6,764 nucleotides of DNA from Candidatus Margulisiibacteriota bacterium (lineage in GTDB: Bacteria; Margulisbacteria; WOR-1; O2-12-FULL-45-9): the NCBI GenBank assembly GCA_030018645.1, contig JASEHX010000071.1:1-6764 (forward strand), in the 5' to 3' direction. The position numbers were made by a program, and so were the translations under genes. Position 1 is the first letter of the stretch, and each line of letters starts with the position of its first letter. The notes beneath the pieces were generated by a model, which searched no databases, had not been told where the DNA came from, and saw nothing but the letters and a program-made list of their open reading frames with translations. This document shows positions 1 to 6,357 of this stretch, piece by piece.

Positions 1-625
1 CGCCGGCTCCGACATAGCGCATAGATAATTTATTGCCGCTGCCCCCCTCCACCACTCCAAAATCGCGGCTGCGGCTGTCAATAGCGGCAATTGAACTGCC
101 GGAATCGGTAATCAGCATTACCTTGGCTGAAAAGGGAGAAATACTAACTACGCGGCCGACCAATCCTTCGCGAAAAACAACCGCCGCTCCATTCCGGATG
201 CCGGAGTTTGAACCGCGGTTAACCTCCAGGATTGTATACCAGGGAGATGGAGCTTTTCCTATTATATCCGCCGGCAACAAATCAAAAAAATAAGAACTAT
301 TTTCCCGATAATTCAACATTGATCGGAGACGATTGTTTTCAATTATTAGTTCGTCCAATAATTTTACTTTGGTTTTATAGCGCCGTAACTCCTTCTTTAA
401 AAGGGAATTTTGGCGGGAGGTGGAAGCAATGCTAATTACGGCAGAAGGGACACTAATTACTCCGCGCCAAACAGCCGAACCAGCCGCTTCAAACGGGAAA
501 GCAATAACCGAGAAAACCGTTCGGATATATAATGGTGACGTTAACAACAAAGCCGCCGCTAAAAACAGCAGTATGAGCGGCAGGATAAACGATTTCTTTT
601 TTCGGTATGAGCGTATGCTTGTCAC
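1..625 (-). CDS. mreC: Rod shape-determining protein MreC (N-terminal 208 residues, cut by window edge)
   Basis: MreC is a membrane-anchored scaffold on the outer face of the cytoplasmic membrane that links MreB filaments to the wall-elongation machinery. I translated this frame by hand; it is open to the left edge, so the C-terminus is missing. A basic N-terminus (SYRKKKS) is followed by a transmembrane helix at about residues 13-30, a likely coiled coil at about 70-106, and the start of the beta-rich core from about 117. Typical MreC signatures are LNYRENSS (104-111), IIGKAPSPWYTILEVNRGS (121-139), EGLVGRVVSIS (153-163), KVMLITDSGSSIAAI (168-182) and SRDFGVVEGG (186-195). The start is GTG at 623-625, sharing GTGA with the mreB stop. 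An in-frame TAA only five codons upstream rules out a longer product, and no ATG occurs before residue 103. There is no clear Shine-Dalgarno, so translation is probably coupled to mreB. Confidence 0.95.
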   Translation of the reverse strand, partial: MTSIRSYRKKKSFILPLILLFLAAALLLTSPLYIRTVFSVIAFPFEAAGSAVWRGVISVPSAVISIASTSRQNSLLKKELRRYKTKVKLLDELIIENNRLRSMLNYRENSSYFFDLLPADIIGKAPSPWYTILEVNRGSNSGIRNGAAVVFREGLVGRVVSISPFSAKVMLITDSGSSIAAIDSRSRDFGVVEGGSGNKLSMRYVGAG

Positions 626-1668
626 TGATTGGATCGCTTAGGCATGATCAATACCTTTTTTAAGGTATCAATCTCTTCTAATATTTTTCCGGTCCCGTAA
701 GCAACACAAGAGATAGGGTCGTCAACCACATAAACCGACATGTCGGTTTCCTGCGCCAAATGTTTATCCAACCCGCGTAAAAGTGATCCGCCGCCAGCCA
801 TAACAATGCCGCGGTCCATGATGTCAGCGGCCAACTCGGGCGGAGTTTTTTCTAGTGTCATCCTGACAGCATCCACTACCGTTGTAACCGGATCAGCCAG
901 TGCGTCCCTTACTTCCGAAGACGTCAGGGTTAAAGTCTTGGGCAAACCGGTTACTAGGTCGCGGCCGCGGACTTCAATCGTTCTTTCTTCGGCCAGCGGG
1001 TAAGCCGAGCCAATATCAATTTTGATTTGCTCGGCGGTTCTTTCGCCGATCAGCAAGTTATAATTTTTGCGGCAGTGGGCAACAATCGCTTCATCCATTT
1101 CGTCGCCGGCAACGCGGATGGATTTTGAAACAACTATTCCCCCTAAAGCTAATACGGCAACTTCGGTAGTGCCCCCGCCGATATCTACAATCATACTGCC
1201 TTGCGCTTCGGAAACCGGTAGGTTTGCTCCGATAGCTGCTGCCATTGGCTCCTCAACCAGGTAGGCCTCGCGGGCGCCGGCATGCATGGCGGCATCAAGT
1301 ACCGCACGCTTCTCCACCCCAGTGATACCGGAAGGAACGCCTACAACAATGCGCGGCCGGACAAAAGCACTGCGGTTGTGGCTTTTGGTAATGAAGTGGC
1401 GTAGCATCATTTCGGTGATTTCAAAATCAGCAATAACTCCGTCGCGCATGGGCCTTACGGCAACAATGTTGGCCGGGGTCCTTCCTAACATGCTTTTGGC
1501 CTCGTTGCCAATCGCTAACGCTTTATTGGTATCCTTATCGATAGCTACAACTGACGGCTCGCAAAGGATAATGCCCTCTCCCCTGGCAAAAACCAAAGTA
1601 GTCGCGGTCCCCAAATCAATCCCCAAATCCCGTGAAAAATGCCCAAAAATCGAATCATAAAGTCCCAT
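622..1668 (-). CDS. mreB: Rod shape-determining protein MreB (actin-like)
   Basis: MreB is the bacterial actin homologue: an ATP-binding protein that polymerises under the membrane and directs lateral peptidoglycan synthesis. At 348 residues it has the usual full length. The actin-fold nucleotide-binding motifs are all present: phosphate-1 DLGTATT (18-24), the catalytic region LVEEPMAAAIG (137-147), phosphate-2 DIGGGTTEV (162-170), and the adenosine motif GIVMAGGGSLLRGL (287-300). The MreB-typical GRTPANIVAVRPMRDGVIAD runs from 62 to 81. The N-terminus (GLYDSIFGHFSRD) has hydrophobic residues compatible with membrane contact. The ATG start is preceded by a strong GGGAGG ribosome binding site 9 nt away. 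It lies 26 nt after the SPOR-domain gene and overlaps mreC by 4 nt, so the three probably form one envelope module. Nothing is missing or broken. Confidence 0.98.
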   Translation of the reverse strand: MGLYDSIFGHFSRDLGIDLGTATTLVFARGEGIILCEPSVVAIDKDTNKALAIGNEAKSMLGRTPANIVAVRPMRDGVIADFEITEMMLRHFITKSHNRSAFVRPRIVVGVPSGITGVEKRAVLDAAMHAGAREAYLVEEPMAAAIGANLPVSEAQGSMIVDIGGGTTEVAVLALGGIVVSKSIRVAGDEMDEAIVAHCRKNYNLLIGERTAEQIKIDIGSAYPLAEERTIEVRGRDLVTGLPKTLTLTSSEVRDALADPVTTVVDAVRMTLEKTPPELAADIMDRGIVMAGGGSLLRGLDKHLAQETDMSVYVVDDPISCVAYGTGKILEEIDTLKKVLIMPKRSNQ

Positions 1669-1677
1669 TTTGTATTT

Positions 1678-1683
1678 CCTCCC
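1678..1683 (-). promoter_or_regulatory. Ribosome binding site of mreB
   Basis: GGGAGG on the minus strand ends 9 nt before the mreB ATG. It is one of the two strongest Shine-Dalgarno sequences in the window. It suggests that mreB is translated by independent initiation, unlike mreC, which begins with GTG inside the mreB stop and has no visible site. Confidence 0.8.
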
Positions 1684-1694
1684 TTTTTTTCGAG

Positions 1695-2165
1695 CTACTC
1701 GATAATGATGCTCGGATTATACCCTTTCTGTTTTAAGGCCGTTCGGCGCGCTTCGGCTTGTGCCCTGGTCTTATATGCTCCAACCTGTACCCTCCAACCA
1801 GCCGCCGTTTTTCGGATGAAATGATCGATCCCTTCTTCTTTTAACATGCTAGCCAAATCTTCAGCCCCGGCTTTATCTTTAAAAACACCTGCCTGCACTT
1901 TATAGTACTGATTCCTCGTCGGTTTAACTTGTTTCTCATGTGCTGCAGCGGCAACCTTTTTCAAAGTTGTTGCAGTCGAAACTGATTCTTGCAATCCCGC
2001 AATTTCCGGCGGAACCTCTGGAATTTTTACAGGGATAATCTTCGCAGGCGGATTGCCGGCAGAACCAAGCACTCTTTTTCCCAATTCAAAACTAATCCAA
2101 AAGCTCCCAACAATTACCCCGATCAATAAAACAAAAACCAGCAGGCCGCGAAGCATAGATAACAT
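1695..2165 (-). CDS. Membrane-anchored SPOR-domain protein
   Basis: This is a 156-residue bitopic membrane protein. It has a short N-terminus, one transmembrane helix at about 8-26, a proline-rich linker at about 39-54, an Ala/Lys-rich stretch at 66-84, and a C-terminal SPOR domain at about 86-156. The SPOR domain shows its two characteristic half-repeats: YYKVQAGVFKDKAGAEDLA (87-105) and WRVQVGAYKTRAQAEARRTA (124-143). SPOR domains bind peptidoglycan strands lacking stem peptides and often localise proteins to division sites, so a role at the cell wall is inferred. The position directly before mreB and mreC fits this. The start is ATG 6 nt after the folC stop; a second ATG at codon 4 is also possible. 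Neither has a good ribosome binding site, which suggests coupling to folC. The exact cellular role cannot be assigned; the domain call is firm. Confidence 0.9.
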   Translation of the reverse strand: MLSMLRGLLVFVLLIGVIVGSFWISFELGKRVLGSAGNPPAKIIPVKIPEVPPEIAGLQESVSTATTLKKVAAAAHEKQVKPTRNQYYKVQAGVFKDKAGAEDLASMLKEEGIDHFIRKTAAGWRVQVGAYKTRAQAEARRTALKQKGYNPSIIIE

Positions 2166-2171
2166 GAGGGT

Positions 2172-3419
2172 TCATTCTACTATTGTTTGAGGCAGTCCGT
2201 CAAGGCACTTTAATGCATCCGCCGCTAAAAAGAGTGAGCCGCAAATTAATAAAGAGGTCTTCCTATCCCATAACTGATAGGCGCGTCGGAATGAATGAGT
2301 GGGCAAAGCTTGCGGGCAATCTTTGCGGGCACAGAAAAAGACATCTTCTTCTTTTGCCGCTAGTGCACTGGAGGAGCGGGTGATGATTATTTTGTCTGCA
2401 ATTGGTTTTAATTGCCGTAACATTTCTGGGTACTGCTTAGTTTTTTGACACCCAAAAATAACCGTAAAACGCTTGCCAGGATATAACTGGCTAATCGTCA
2501 CCCGAAGAGCTTTGGCGCCGGCAGGATTATGCGCGCCGTCGATAATTATTAATGGTTTCCTAGATGGGATTTGGAATCGGCCGGGCCACTTGGTATTTTT
2601 TAATCCCTTTTGAATGGCAGCTTTCGTCATCGGAATTTTTGCCAACCTAAGAGCCGCCAGTGCGCAGGCGGCATTGGTTTGTTGGTGTGGGCCGGGTAAA
2701 CTAAGGTGAAGTTTTGACAATGGACCATGAACAATAGACCATGGACTATTGAATCGTTTGCATACAGATCGAATGACGTTCAGTGGTCCTTTTTTTGTTT
2801 CTGCCGTAATTACTGGGACCCCAGGTTTTATAATTCCGGCCTTTTCCTTGGCGATGTCTGCCAAAGATTTTCCTAAAATATCTGTATGTTCTAATGCAAT
2901 ATTGGTAATGATGGAAACTAGAGGAATAATTACATTGGTTGCATCCAAGCGTCCCCCCATTCCAACCTCAACAATGGCATAATCAATTTTATGCTTTGCA
3001 AAGTACCAAAAAGCTGCTGCCGTTAATACTTCAAACACCGTCGGCTGTTCCGCCCTCTGCCCTCTCCTGCCTTCACGGGCCTTCACGGGCCCTCTTCCCC
3101 TCATTTCCTCTACCGCCTTCTTTACCTTTCTTATCCCTTCTTCAAGATCTTTATCCGAGATGTTTTCCCCATTGATCTTGATCCGTTCGTTGTATTCCAA
3201 AAAGTGCGGTGAAGTATAAAGGCCAACCTTATAGCCTGCTTCTGCAAGGATTGACGCCAGCATTGCGGCCGTTGATCCCTTTCCGTTAGTGCCGGCAATG
3301 TGGATTGATTGAAATTGATCTTGTGGATTGTTTAGTCGTTTTAACAAATGACTGATGCGATGAAGGCCAAGGTTAATGCCAAACTTTTCAAGTGTAAAAA
3401 GATATGATAAATAGTTCAA
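2172..3419 (-). CDS. folC: Bifunctional folylpolyglutamate synthase / dihydrofolate synthase FolC
   Basis: FolC is a cytoplasmic Mur-ligase-fold enzyme that adds glutamate to dihydropteroate and/or folates using ATP. At 415 residues it is close to the family norm. The motifs appear in order: N-terminal signature LEKFGINLGLHRI (10-22), P-loop GTNGKGS (43-49), TSPHFLEYNERI (69-80), PTVFEVLTAAAF (126-137), EVGMGGRLDATN (151-162), NIALEHTDILG (173-183), EKAGIIKPG (192-200), and the C-terminal-domain DGAHNPAG (294-301) and CGSLFLAA (393-400). The start is TTG at 3417-3419; an in-frame TAG three codons upstream and the alignment with the family N-terminus leave no better choice. It follows the 33-residue gene by 6 nt and precedes the SPOR gene by 6 nt. 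Two low-complexity stretches are encoded by direct repeats: about residues 107-125 (Gly/Arg-rich) and 223-236. They leave the catalytic motifs intact, so the enzyme is probably functional. Whether it makes dihydrofolate as well as polyglutamates is not visible. Confidence 0.96.
   Translation of the reverse strand: MNYLSYLFTLEKFGINLGLHRISHLLKRLNNPQDQFQSIHIAGTNGKGSTAAMLASILAEAGYKVGLYTSPHFLEYNERIKINGENISDKDLEEGIRKVKKAVEEMRGRGPVKAREGRRGQRAEQPTVFEVLTAAAFWYFAKHKIDYAIVEVGMGGRLDATNVIIPLVSIITNIALEHTDILGKSLADIAKEKAGIIKPGVPVITAETKKGPLNVIRSVCKRFNSPWSIVHGPLSKLHLSLPGPHQQTNAACALAALRLAKIPMTKAAIQKGLKNTKWPGRFQIPSRKPLIIIDGAHNPAGAKALRVTISQLYPGKRFTVIFGCQKTKQYPEMLRQLKPIADKIIITRSSSALAAKEEDVFFCARKDCPQALPTHSFRRAYQLWDRKTSLLICGSLFLAADALKCLDGLPQTIVE
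2712..2753 (-). repeat. Degenerate heptanucleotide tandem repeat inside folC
   Basis: Read on the plus strand, successive 7-base units are ttttgac, aatggac, catgaac, aatagac, catggac and tattgaa. Most end in gac or aac. The four clearest units span 2719-2746. They can also be read as two 14-base units, aatggaccatgaac and aatagaccatggac, differing at two positions. The repeat encodes FolC residues 223-236 (FNSPWSIVHGPLSK), between conserved motifs. It looks like a short tandem repeat tolerated in a surface loop. Confidence 0.75.
3052..3089 (-). repeat. GC-rich heptamer and decamer direct repeats inside folC
   Basis: On the plus strand there are two perfect gccctct heptamers (3052-3065) followed by two perfect ccttcacggg decamers (3070-3089). 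The flanks continue with similar polypurine/polypyrimidine sequence to about 3101. The block encodes the Gly/Arg-rich segment of FolC at about residues 107-125, just before the conserved PTVFE motif. It is much richer in G and C than the surrounding gene. Confidence 0.8.
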
Positions 3420-3425
3420 ATTATA

Positions 3426-3527
3426 CTATCGTTTGGCGTGCAGTATCGAAGGTAAAAATGACAGGAATCCAATTGTAATTAGAATGGATATTCCGGTTAC
3501 TAATAAAGTAAAAGTTGATGGGTCCAT
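3426..3527 (-). CDS. 33-residue single-helix membrane protein (unrecognised)
   Basis: This small ORF encodes 33 residues, beginning MDPSTFTLLVTG and ending PSILHAKR. Residues about 6-28 are almost entirely hydrophobic and form one probable transmembrane helix. The acidic N-terminus and basic HAKR tail suggest the C-terminus faces the cytoplasm. The ATG is preceded by a perfect GGAGGG site with a 9-nt spacer, as strong as that of mreB. It starts 5 nt after the stop of the 62-residue membrane-protein gene and ends 6 nt before folC, so it fills a gap that would otherwise be empty. I do not recognise a family. Small one-helix proteins often act as subunits or regulators of larger membrane proteins; the upstream 62-residue protein or the M50 protease are possible partners, but that is speculation. 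Confidence 0.7.
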   Translation of the reverse strand: MDPSTFTLLVTGISILITIGFLSFLPSILHAKR

Positions 3528-3532
3528 ATTGT

Positions 3533-3721
3533 TTATCCCTCCATTTTTGCTGAAATAGCGCCTGCCCACACCAACAATAACACCGATAATGATATCCCGG
3601 TAAATAACAAGGCCTTATTGGCCGATCTTGTCACAATAGGCGATACTATTACTACTGCTAAAACAATTTGGTATGATTTTGTAATAATGTCTAAGAGAAA
3701 TTCTTTATATCTTTTACCCAC
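3533..3721 (-). CDS. Small two-helix membrane protein (unrecognised, 62 residues)
   Basis: This 62-residue protein has a basic amphipathic start (MGKRYKEFLLDIITK), a first hydrophobic helix at about 16-31, a short polar loop (TRSANK, 31-36), a second helix at about 37-57, and the tail SAKMEG. The polar loop with Arg and Lys lies between the helices. The GTG start is 7 nt after the M50 gene stop. An in-frame TGA five codons upstream prevents a longer form, and no ATG is available until near the C-terminus. No Shine-Dalgarno is visible, so translation may be coupled to the protease gene. Its last codons (AAA ATG GAG GGA TAA) contain the ribosome binding site of the 33-residue gene that follows. 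I recognise no family with confidence; it resembles the many uncharacterised two-helix proteins of bacterial membranes. Confidence 0.65.
   Translation of the reverse strand: MGKRYKEFLLDIITKSYQIVLAVVIVSPIVTRSANKALLFTGISLSVLLLVWAGAISAKMEG
3537..3542 (-). promoter_or_regulatory. Ribosome binding site of the 33-residue gene
   Basis: GGAGGG on the minus strand lies 9 nt before the ATG at 3525-3527 and overlaps the final codons of the 62-residue gene. The same core and spacing occur before mreB. It is the main reason to accept the 33-residue frame as a gene. Confidence 0.75.
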
Positions 3722-3728
3722 AGAAAAA

Positions 3729-4304
3729 TTATATCAGCAATCGATAAATGAAGTCAACTATAGTAAATAATAGTGGCGATCCGAATAATATGAATAAAAT
3801 TAAGATAAACAGGCCATTTTGCCGCAAAAATTCTGCTTGCTGATAAGGGAGGAATCCTTCAAATATTTTAGAGCCGTCTAAGGGGGGAATGGGAATTAGA
3901 TTAAAAACAGATAAAGCTAGATTGATCCAAACGGCGTAATTTAGTATTTCACCGACAATGGGGAAAGACGATTGAGGAATAGTTCGCAGGGCTACGGCTA
4001 AAATCCAAGCGGTAAAAAAATTGGATAATGGGCCAGCTAAACTAACTAATATTACCCCTCTCTTGATATCCTGAAAATTGTAAGGGTTAATCGGCACCGG
4101 TTTGGCCCAGCCAAAACGCACTAAGATTAGCATCAATAAACCAATCGGATCGATATGACTAATGGGATTTAAGGTCAATCTGCCGGCTAAACGAGGCGTG
4201 GGATCCCCCAGCCGATCAGCTACCATTGCATGCGCAAACTCATGGATGGTAATAGTAACTAACAGTATGGGCAAGGAAATCAACAAAAAATACGGATCAA
4301 ACAT
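3729..4304 (-). CDS. Site-2 protease-like M50 family membrane metallopeptidase
   Basis: This 191-residue polytopic membrane protein belongs to the short, single-domain (no PDZ) branch of the M50/site-2 protease family. These are zinc peptidases that cleave within or near the membrane. The zinc motif HEFAH is at 21-25 in the first helix, with E22 as the catalytic residue. The third ligand is D143 in FNLIPIPPLDGSK (134-146), the usual NxxPxPPLDG motif. Other family features are the DRLGDPTPRLAGRLTLNP segment (30-47), HIDPIG (50-55), and AGPLSNFF (90-97). Further hydrophobic segments lie at about 54-64, 97-107, 119-138 and 164-190. The ATG is 3 nt after the xerD stop, with AAGGG as ribosome binding site 8 nt upstream inside the xerD end. 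The substrate is unknown. This branch is often annotated only as site-2 protease family protein. Confidence 0.93.
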   Translation of the reverse strand: MFDPYFLLISLPILLVTITIHEFAHAMVADRLGDPTPRLAGRLTLNPISHIDPIGLLMLILVRFGWAKPVPINPYNFQDIKRGVILVSLAGPLSNFFTAWILAVALRTIPQSSFPIVGEILNYAVWINLALSVFNLIPIPPLDGSKIFEGFLPYQQAEFLRQNGLFILILFILFGSPLLFTIVDFIYRLLI

Positions 4305-4307
4305 TTT

Positions 4308-5174
4308 TTATGCCCTTGGGTGCGCCTTCATATACATTCTTTTCAATCGCTCTCGCGAAACCGACGTATAAATCTGGGTTGTAGCAATGTCGGAGTGCCC
4401 CAACATCTCCTGCACTGAACGTAAATCCGCCCCTTTTTCCAGTAAATGAGTAGCAAATGAATGGCGCAAGGTATGCGGTGATGTTTTACCGCGCACCCCC
4501 GTGCTTTTTACGTATTTTTTAATTATCAACCAAATGCCCTGCCGGGTCAACCTTTTTCCGTTCTTGTCCAGGAACAGGGCAGAAGCATCTTGGCGGGGAA
4601 ATTGCGGACGGCCTTGCTCCAGGTAAATCTTTATGGTCGAAAGCGCCGTTTTATTGATAGGAACAATCCTTTCTTTGGCCCCTTTCCCGAAGCATTTAAC
4701 AAAAGAAACGGCCAAATTAATGTCGTCAATATTTAGAACAGCCGCTTCTGATGCGCGCATGCCGGAAGCATACAGCAGTTCCAATAAGGCCGCATCACGC
4801 AGAGAGATATAGTTTTTTTCACGCGGGGCAGCAATTAATTTTATCGTTTCACTAATGCTAAGTGCTTTAGGCAGCCTTTTCGCTTTTTTAGGCAAACGAA
4901 AGTCATCGGTCGGGTCTTTTTGGATCTTCCCCTCCCTCTGTAGATAGTGGAAAAATGATTTTAAACAAGCCAATTTATGCTCAATGGAGGGGACAGAATA
5001 GCCTTTATCCGAAAGGTAGGCAAGATACCGCTGAATAAGCTCTCGGTTGGTCTTTTCTATTTCAATTTTCCCTGCAAACTTATTAAACTGCTTCAAATCT
5101 CGTGAATATGATTTAATAGTGTTTTCGGAATAACCGCGTTCAATTTTGATAAAATCCAAGAAATCGTTAATCAT
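4308..5174 (-). CDS. xerD: Tyrosine recombinase XerD
   Basis: This is a site-specific tyrosine recombinase that resolves chromosome dimers at dif in the replication terminus. With the chosen start it has 288 residues, near the Xer norm. The N-terminal core-binding domain begins NDFLDFIKIERGYSENTIK (3-21). The catalytic domain has the full set of active-site residues: R140 (SGMRASE), K164 (GKGAKER), H234 and R237 (HTLRHSFATHLLEKGADL), H260 (MLGHSD) and the nucleophile Y269 (TTQIYTSV). The C-terminus HPRA is typical of XerD rather than XerC. The frame stays open to a GTG at 5226-5228, 1 nt after the M20 peptidase stop, which would add 18 residues (WSGFTAPGYSDERTCTS after the initiator). I prefer ATG 5172-5174 because Xer proteins begin near this point; neither start has a convincing ribosome binding site. 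No integrase arm-binding domain or phage genes are adjacent, so a housekeeping Xer is likelier than an element integrase. Confidence 0.94.
   Translation of the reverse strand: MINDFLDFIKIERGYSENTIKSYSRDLKQFNKFAGKIEIEKTNRELIQRYLAYLSDKGYSVPSIEHKLACLKSFFHYLQREGKIQKDPTDDFRLPKKAKRLPKALSISETIKLIAAPREKNYISLRDAALLELLYASGMRASEAAVLNIDDINLAVSFVKCFGKGAKERIVPINKTALSTIKIYLEQGRPQFPRQDASALFLDKNGKRLTRQGIWLIIKKYVKSTGVRGKTSPHTLRHSFATHLLEKGADLRSVQEMLGHSDIATTQIYTSVSRERLKRMYMKAHPRA
4313..4317 (-). promoter_or_regulatory. Ribosome binding site of the M50 protease gene
   Basis: AAGGG on the minus strand is 8 nt before the M50 ATG and lies within the last codons of xerD. It supports the ATG at 4302-4304 as the start. 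Confidence 0.55.
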
Positions 5175-5229
5175 TGATGTGCATGTCCGCTCATCCGAAT
5201 AACCCGGAGCAGTAAATCCCGACCACACT

Positions 5230-6357
5230 TTATGGACTTTGCGCGCATAAAAGCCGGCACTCCTTTAGTAAATTTAGAATAATCTCGGTGCCTTTTATAA
5301 GGTCCCTTTTCTTGATCCTTTCGTTGGTTGTATGCACGCGGTCTGCCCCTACTCCCATGATGATGGACGGAATTCCGCGCGCATTGAAAATATTGGCATC
5401 TGATCCGCCGCCGGTTTGCTCAATTACCGGGGTAATTCCAGCTTGTTTTACGGCTCGTAAAGCAACTTGCAGGATATAATTCGAACGGTTAATTTCGAAG
5501 GCATTGTACATCTCTTGGGCGGCAATGACCGCTTTGGCCTTACGCTTTGCCGCGGTTTTTTCTAATATGCGCCGCATACACCTGATTTGCCGATGAAGCT
5601 TTTGTTTCGAATGACTGCGGGCCTCACCTTTTAGTTCAACTTCGTCCGGGATAATATTAGTTGCCGTACCGCCTTGAATGATCCCAATGTTAGTGGTAGT
5701 TTCGCTGTCAATCCGGCCCAATTTCATTTTAGCCACTGCCTCACTGGCCGCTTTGATGGCGTGGATTCCATCTTCAGGGTGGATGCCGGCATGGGCGGCG
5801 CGGCCAATGATCTTCGCTGAAATATTAATTTGCGAAGGGGCTTTGTAGATAATTTTATCAATATCTCCGCCGTCCAACACTACGGCAAAGTCAGCTTTCA
5901 ACCCTTTTTTGTCCAGCGCTTTTACTCCAATCAGTCCAATTTCTTCCGCTACTGTAAAAACAATTTGCAGGGGCGGATGAGAAAGCTTGCTTTCTTTTAA
6001 GACCTTAAGGATTTCCAGAATAGCAGCTACTCCGGCCTTATTATCCGCCCCCAAAATGGTTTTGCCGTTTGACCGGATAAAACCTTTCCTATCAACCAGC
6101 TGGACGGCATTGCCGGGAGAAACCGTATCAACATGGGCATTCAGCAGTATCCGCGGCCCTTTGCATCCTCGTCCAGGCAAATCAACAATTAAACTTCCAC
6201 ATTCTCCGCCATTTGGTCTGCCTGTAATCCTGGGTTTTAAGCCCATCTTTTTCAACTCTTTATTTATGAACCCAATAATTTTGCCTTCTTTTAAAGACAA
6301 GCTATCAATGCGTACAAGCTTTTTAAAAGTATTAATTAATCTTTTCGGGTTAATCAT
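5230..6357 (-). CDS. M20 family metallopeptidase (peptidase T-like)
   Basis: This 375-residue cytoplasmic di-zinc aminopeptidase-type enzyme has the M20/M25/M40 fold. The metal site is complete: H75 and D77 in NAHVDTVSPG (73-82), bridging D105 in ILGADNKAG (101-109), catalytic E138 and ligand E139 in FTVAEEIGLIG (134-144), D162 in LDGGD (161-165), and H342 in VHTTNE (341-346). The lid/dimerisation domain inserts between about residues 177 and 290 and includes GRAAHAGIHPEDGIHA (185-200). GGGSDANIF (316-324) is another family motif. The whole pattern matches the PepT-like subgroup, which typically cleaves tripeptides or other short peptides, but the real substrate may differ. The ATG overlaps the thiL stop in an ATGA, a sign of translational coupling. 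The xerD gene follows directly. Confidence 0.94.
   Translation of the reverse strand: MINPKRLINTFKKLVRIDSLSLKEGKIIGFINKELKKMGLKPRITGRPNGGECGSLIVDLPGRGCKGPRILLNAHVDTVSPGNAVQLVDRKGFIRSNGKTILGADNKAGVAAILEILKVLKESKLSHPPLQIVFTVAEEIGLIGVKALDKKGLKADFAVVLDGGDIDKIIYKAPSQINISAKIIGRAAHAGIHPEDGIHAIKAASEAVAKMKLGRIDSETTTNIGIIQGGTATNIIPDEVELKGEARSHSKQKLHRQIRCMRRILEKTAAKRKAKAVIAAQEMYNAFEINRSNYILQVALRAVKQAGITPVIEQTGGGSDANIFNARGIPSIIMGVGADRVHTTNERIKKRDLIKGTEIILNLLKECRLLCAQSP

Noticed and set aside
1286..1660. 124-residue plus-strand frame opposite mreB
   Set aside because: It lies antisense to the strongly conserved mreB, resembles no family, and has no supporting ribosome binding site that I can see; the same holds for other plus-strand frames opposite the minus-strand genes.
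1686..1700. Small inverted repeat TCGAG-TAG-CTCGA at the SPOR stop, next to a run of seven A/T
   Set aside because: The stem is only 5 bp, and on the transcribed strand it is followed by A residues rather than U, so it is not a terminator.
2173..2175. ATG overlapping the folC stop as a possible SPOR-gene start
   Set aside because: It is in a different frame from the SPOR protein; the in-frame ATG is at 2163-2165.
2712..3101. Repeats in folC as a CRISPR array
   Set aside because: The units are 7-10 bases with no spacers and lie within an intact reading frame.
3420..3425. Perfect TATAAT on the minus strand just before the folC start codon
   Set aside because: It abuts the TTG start, so transcription would begin inside folC, and there is no good -35 hexamer 16-19 bases upstream. 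It is most likely the chance result of a stop codon and short AT spacer.
4308..5228. Tyrosine recombinase as the integrase of a mobile element
   Set aside because: It has the length, motifs and HPRA tail of housekeeping XerD, sits within a tight operon of core genes, and no attachment-site repeats or element genes are nearby.
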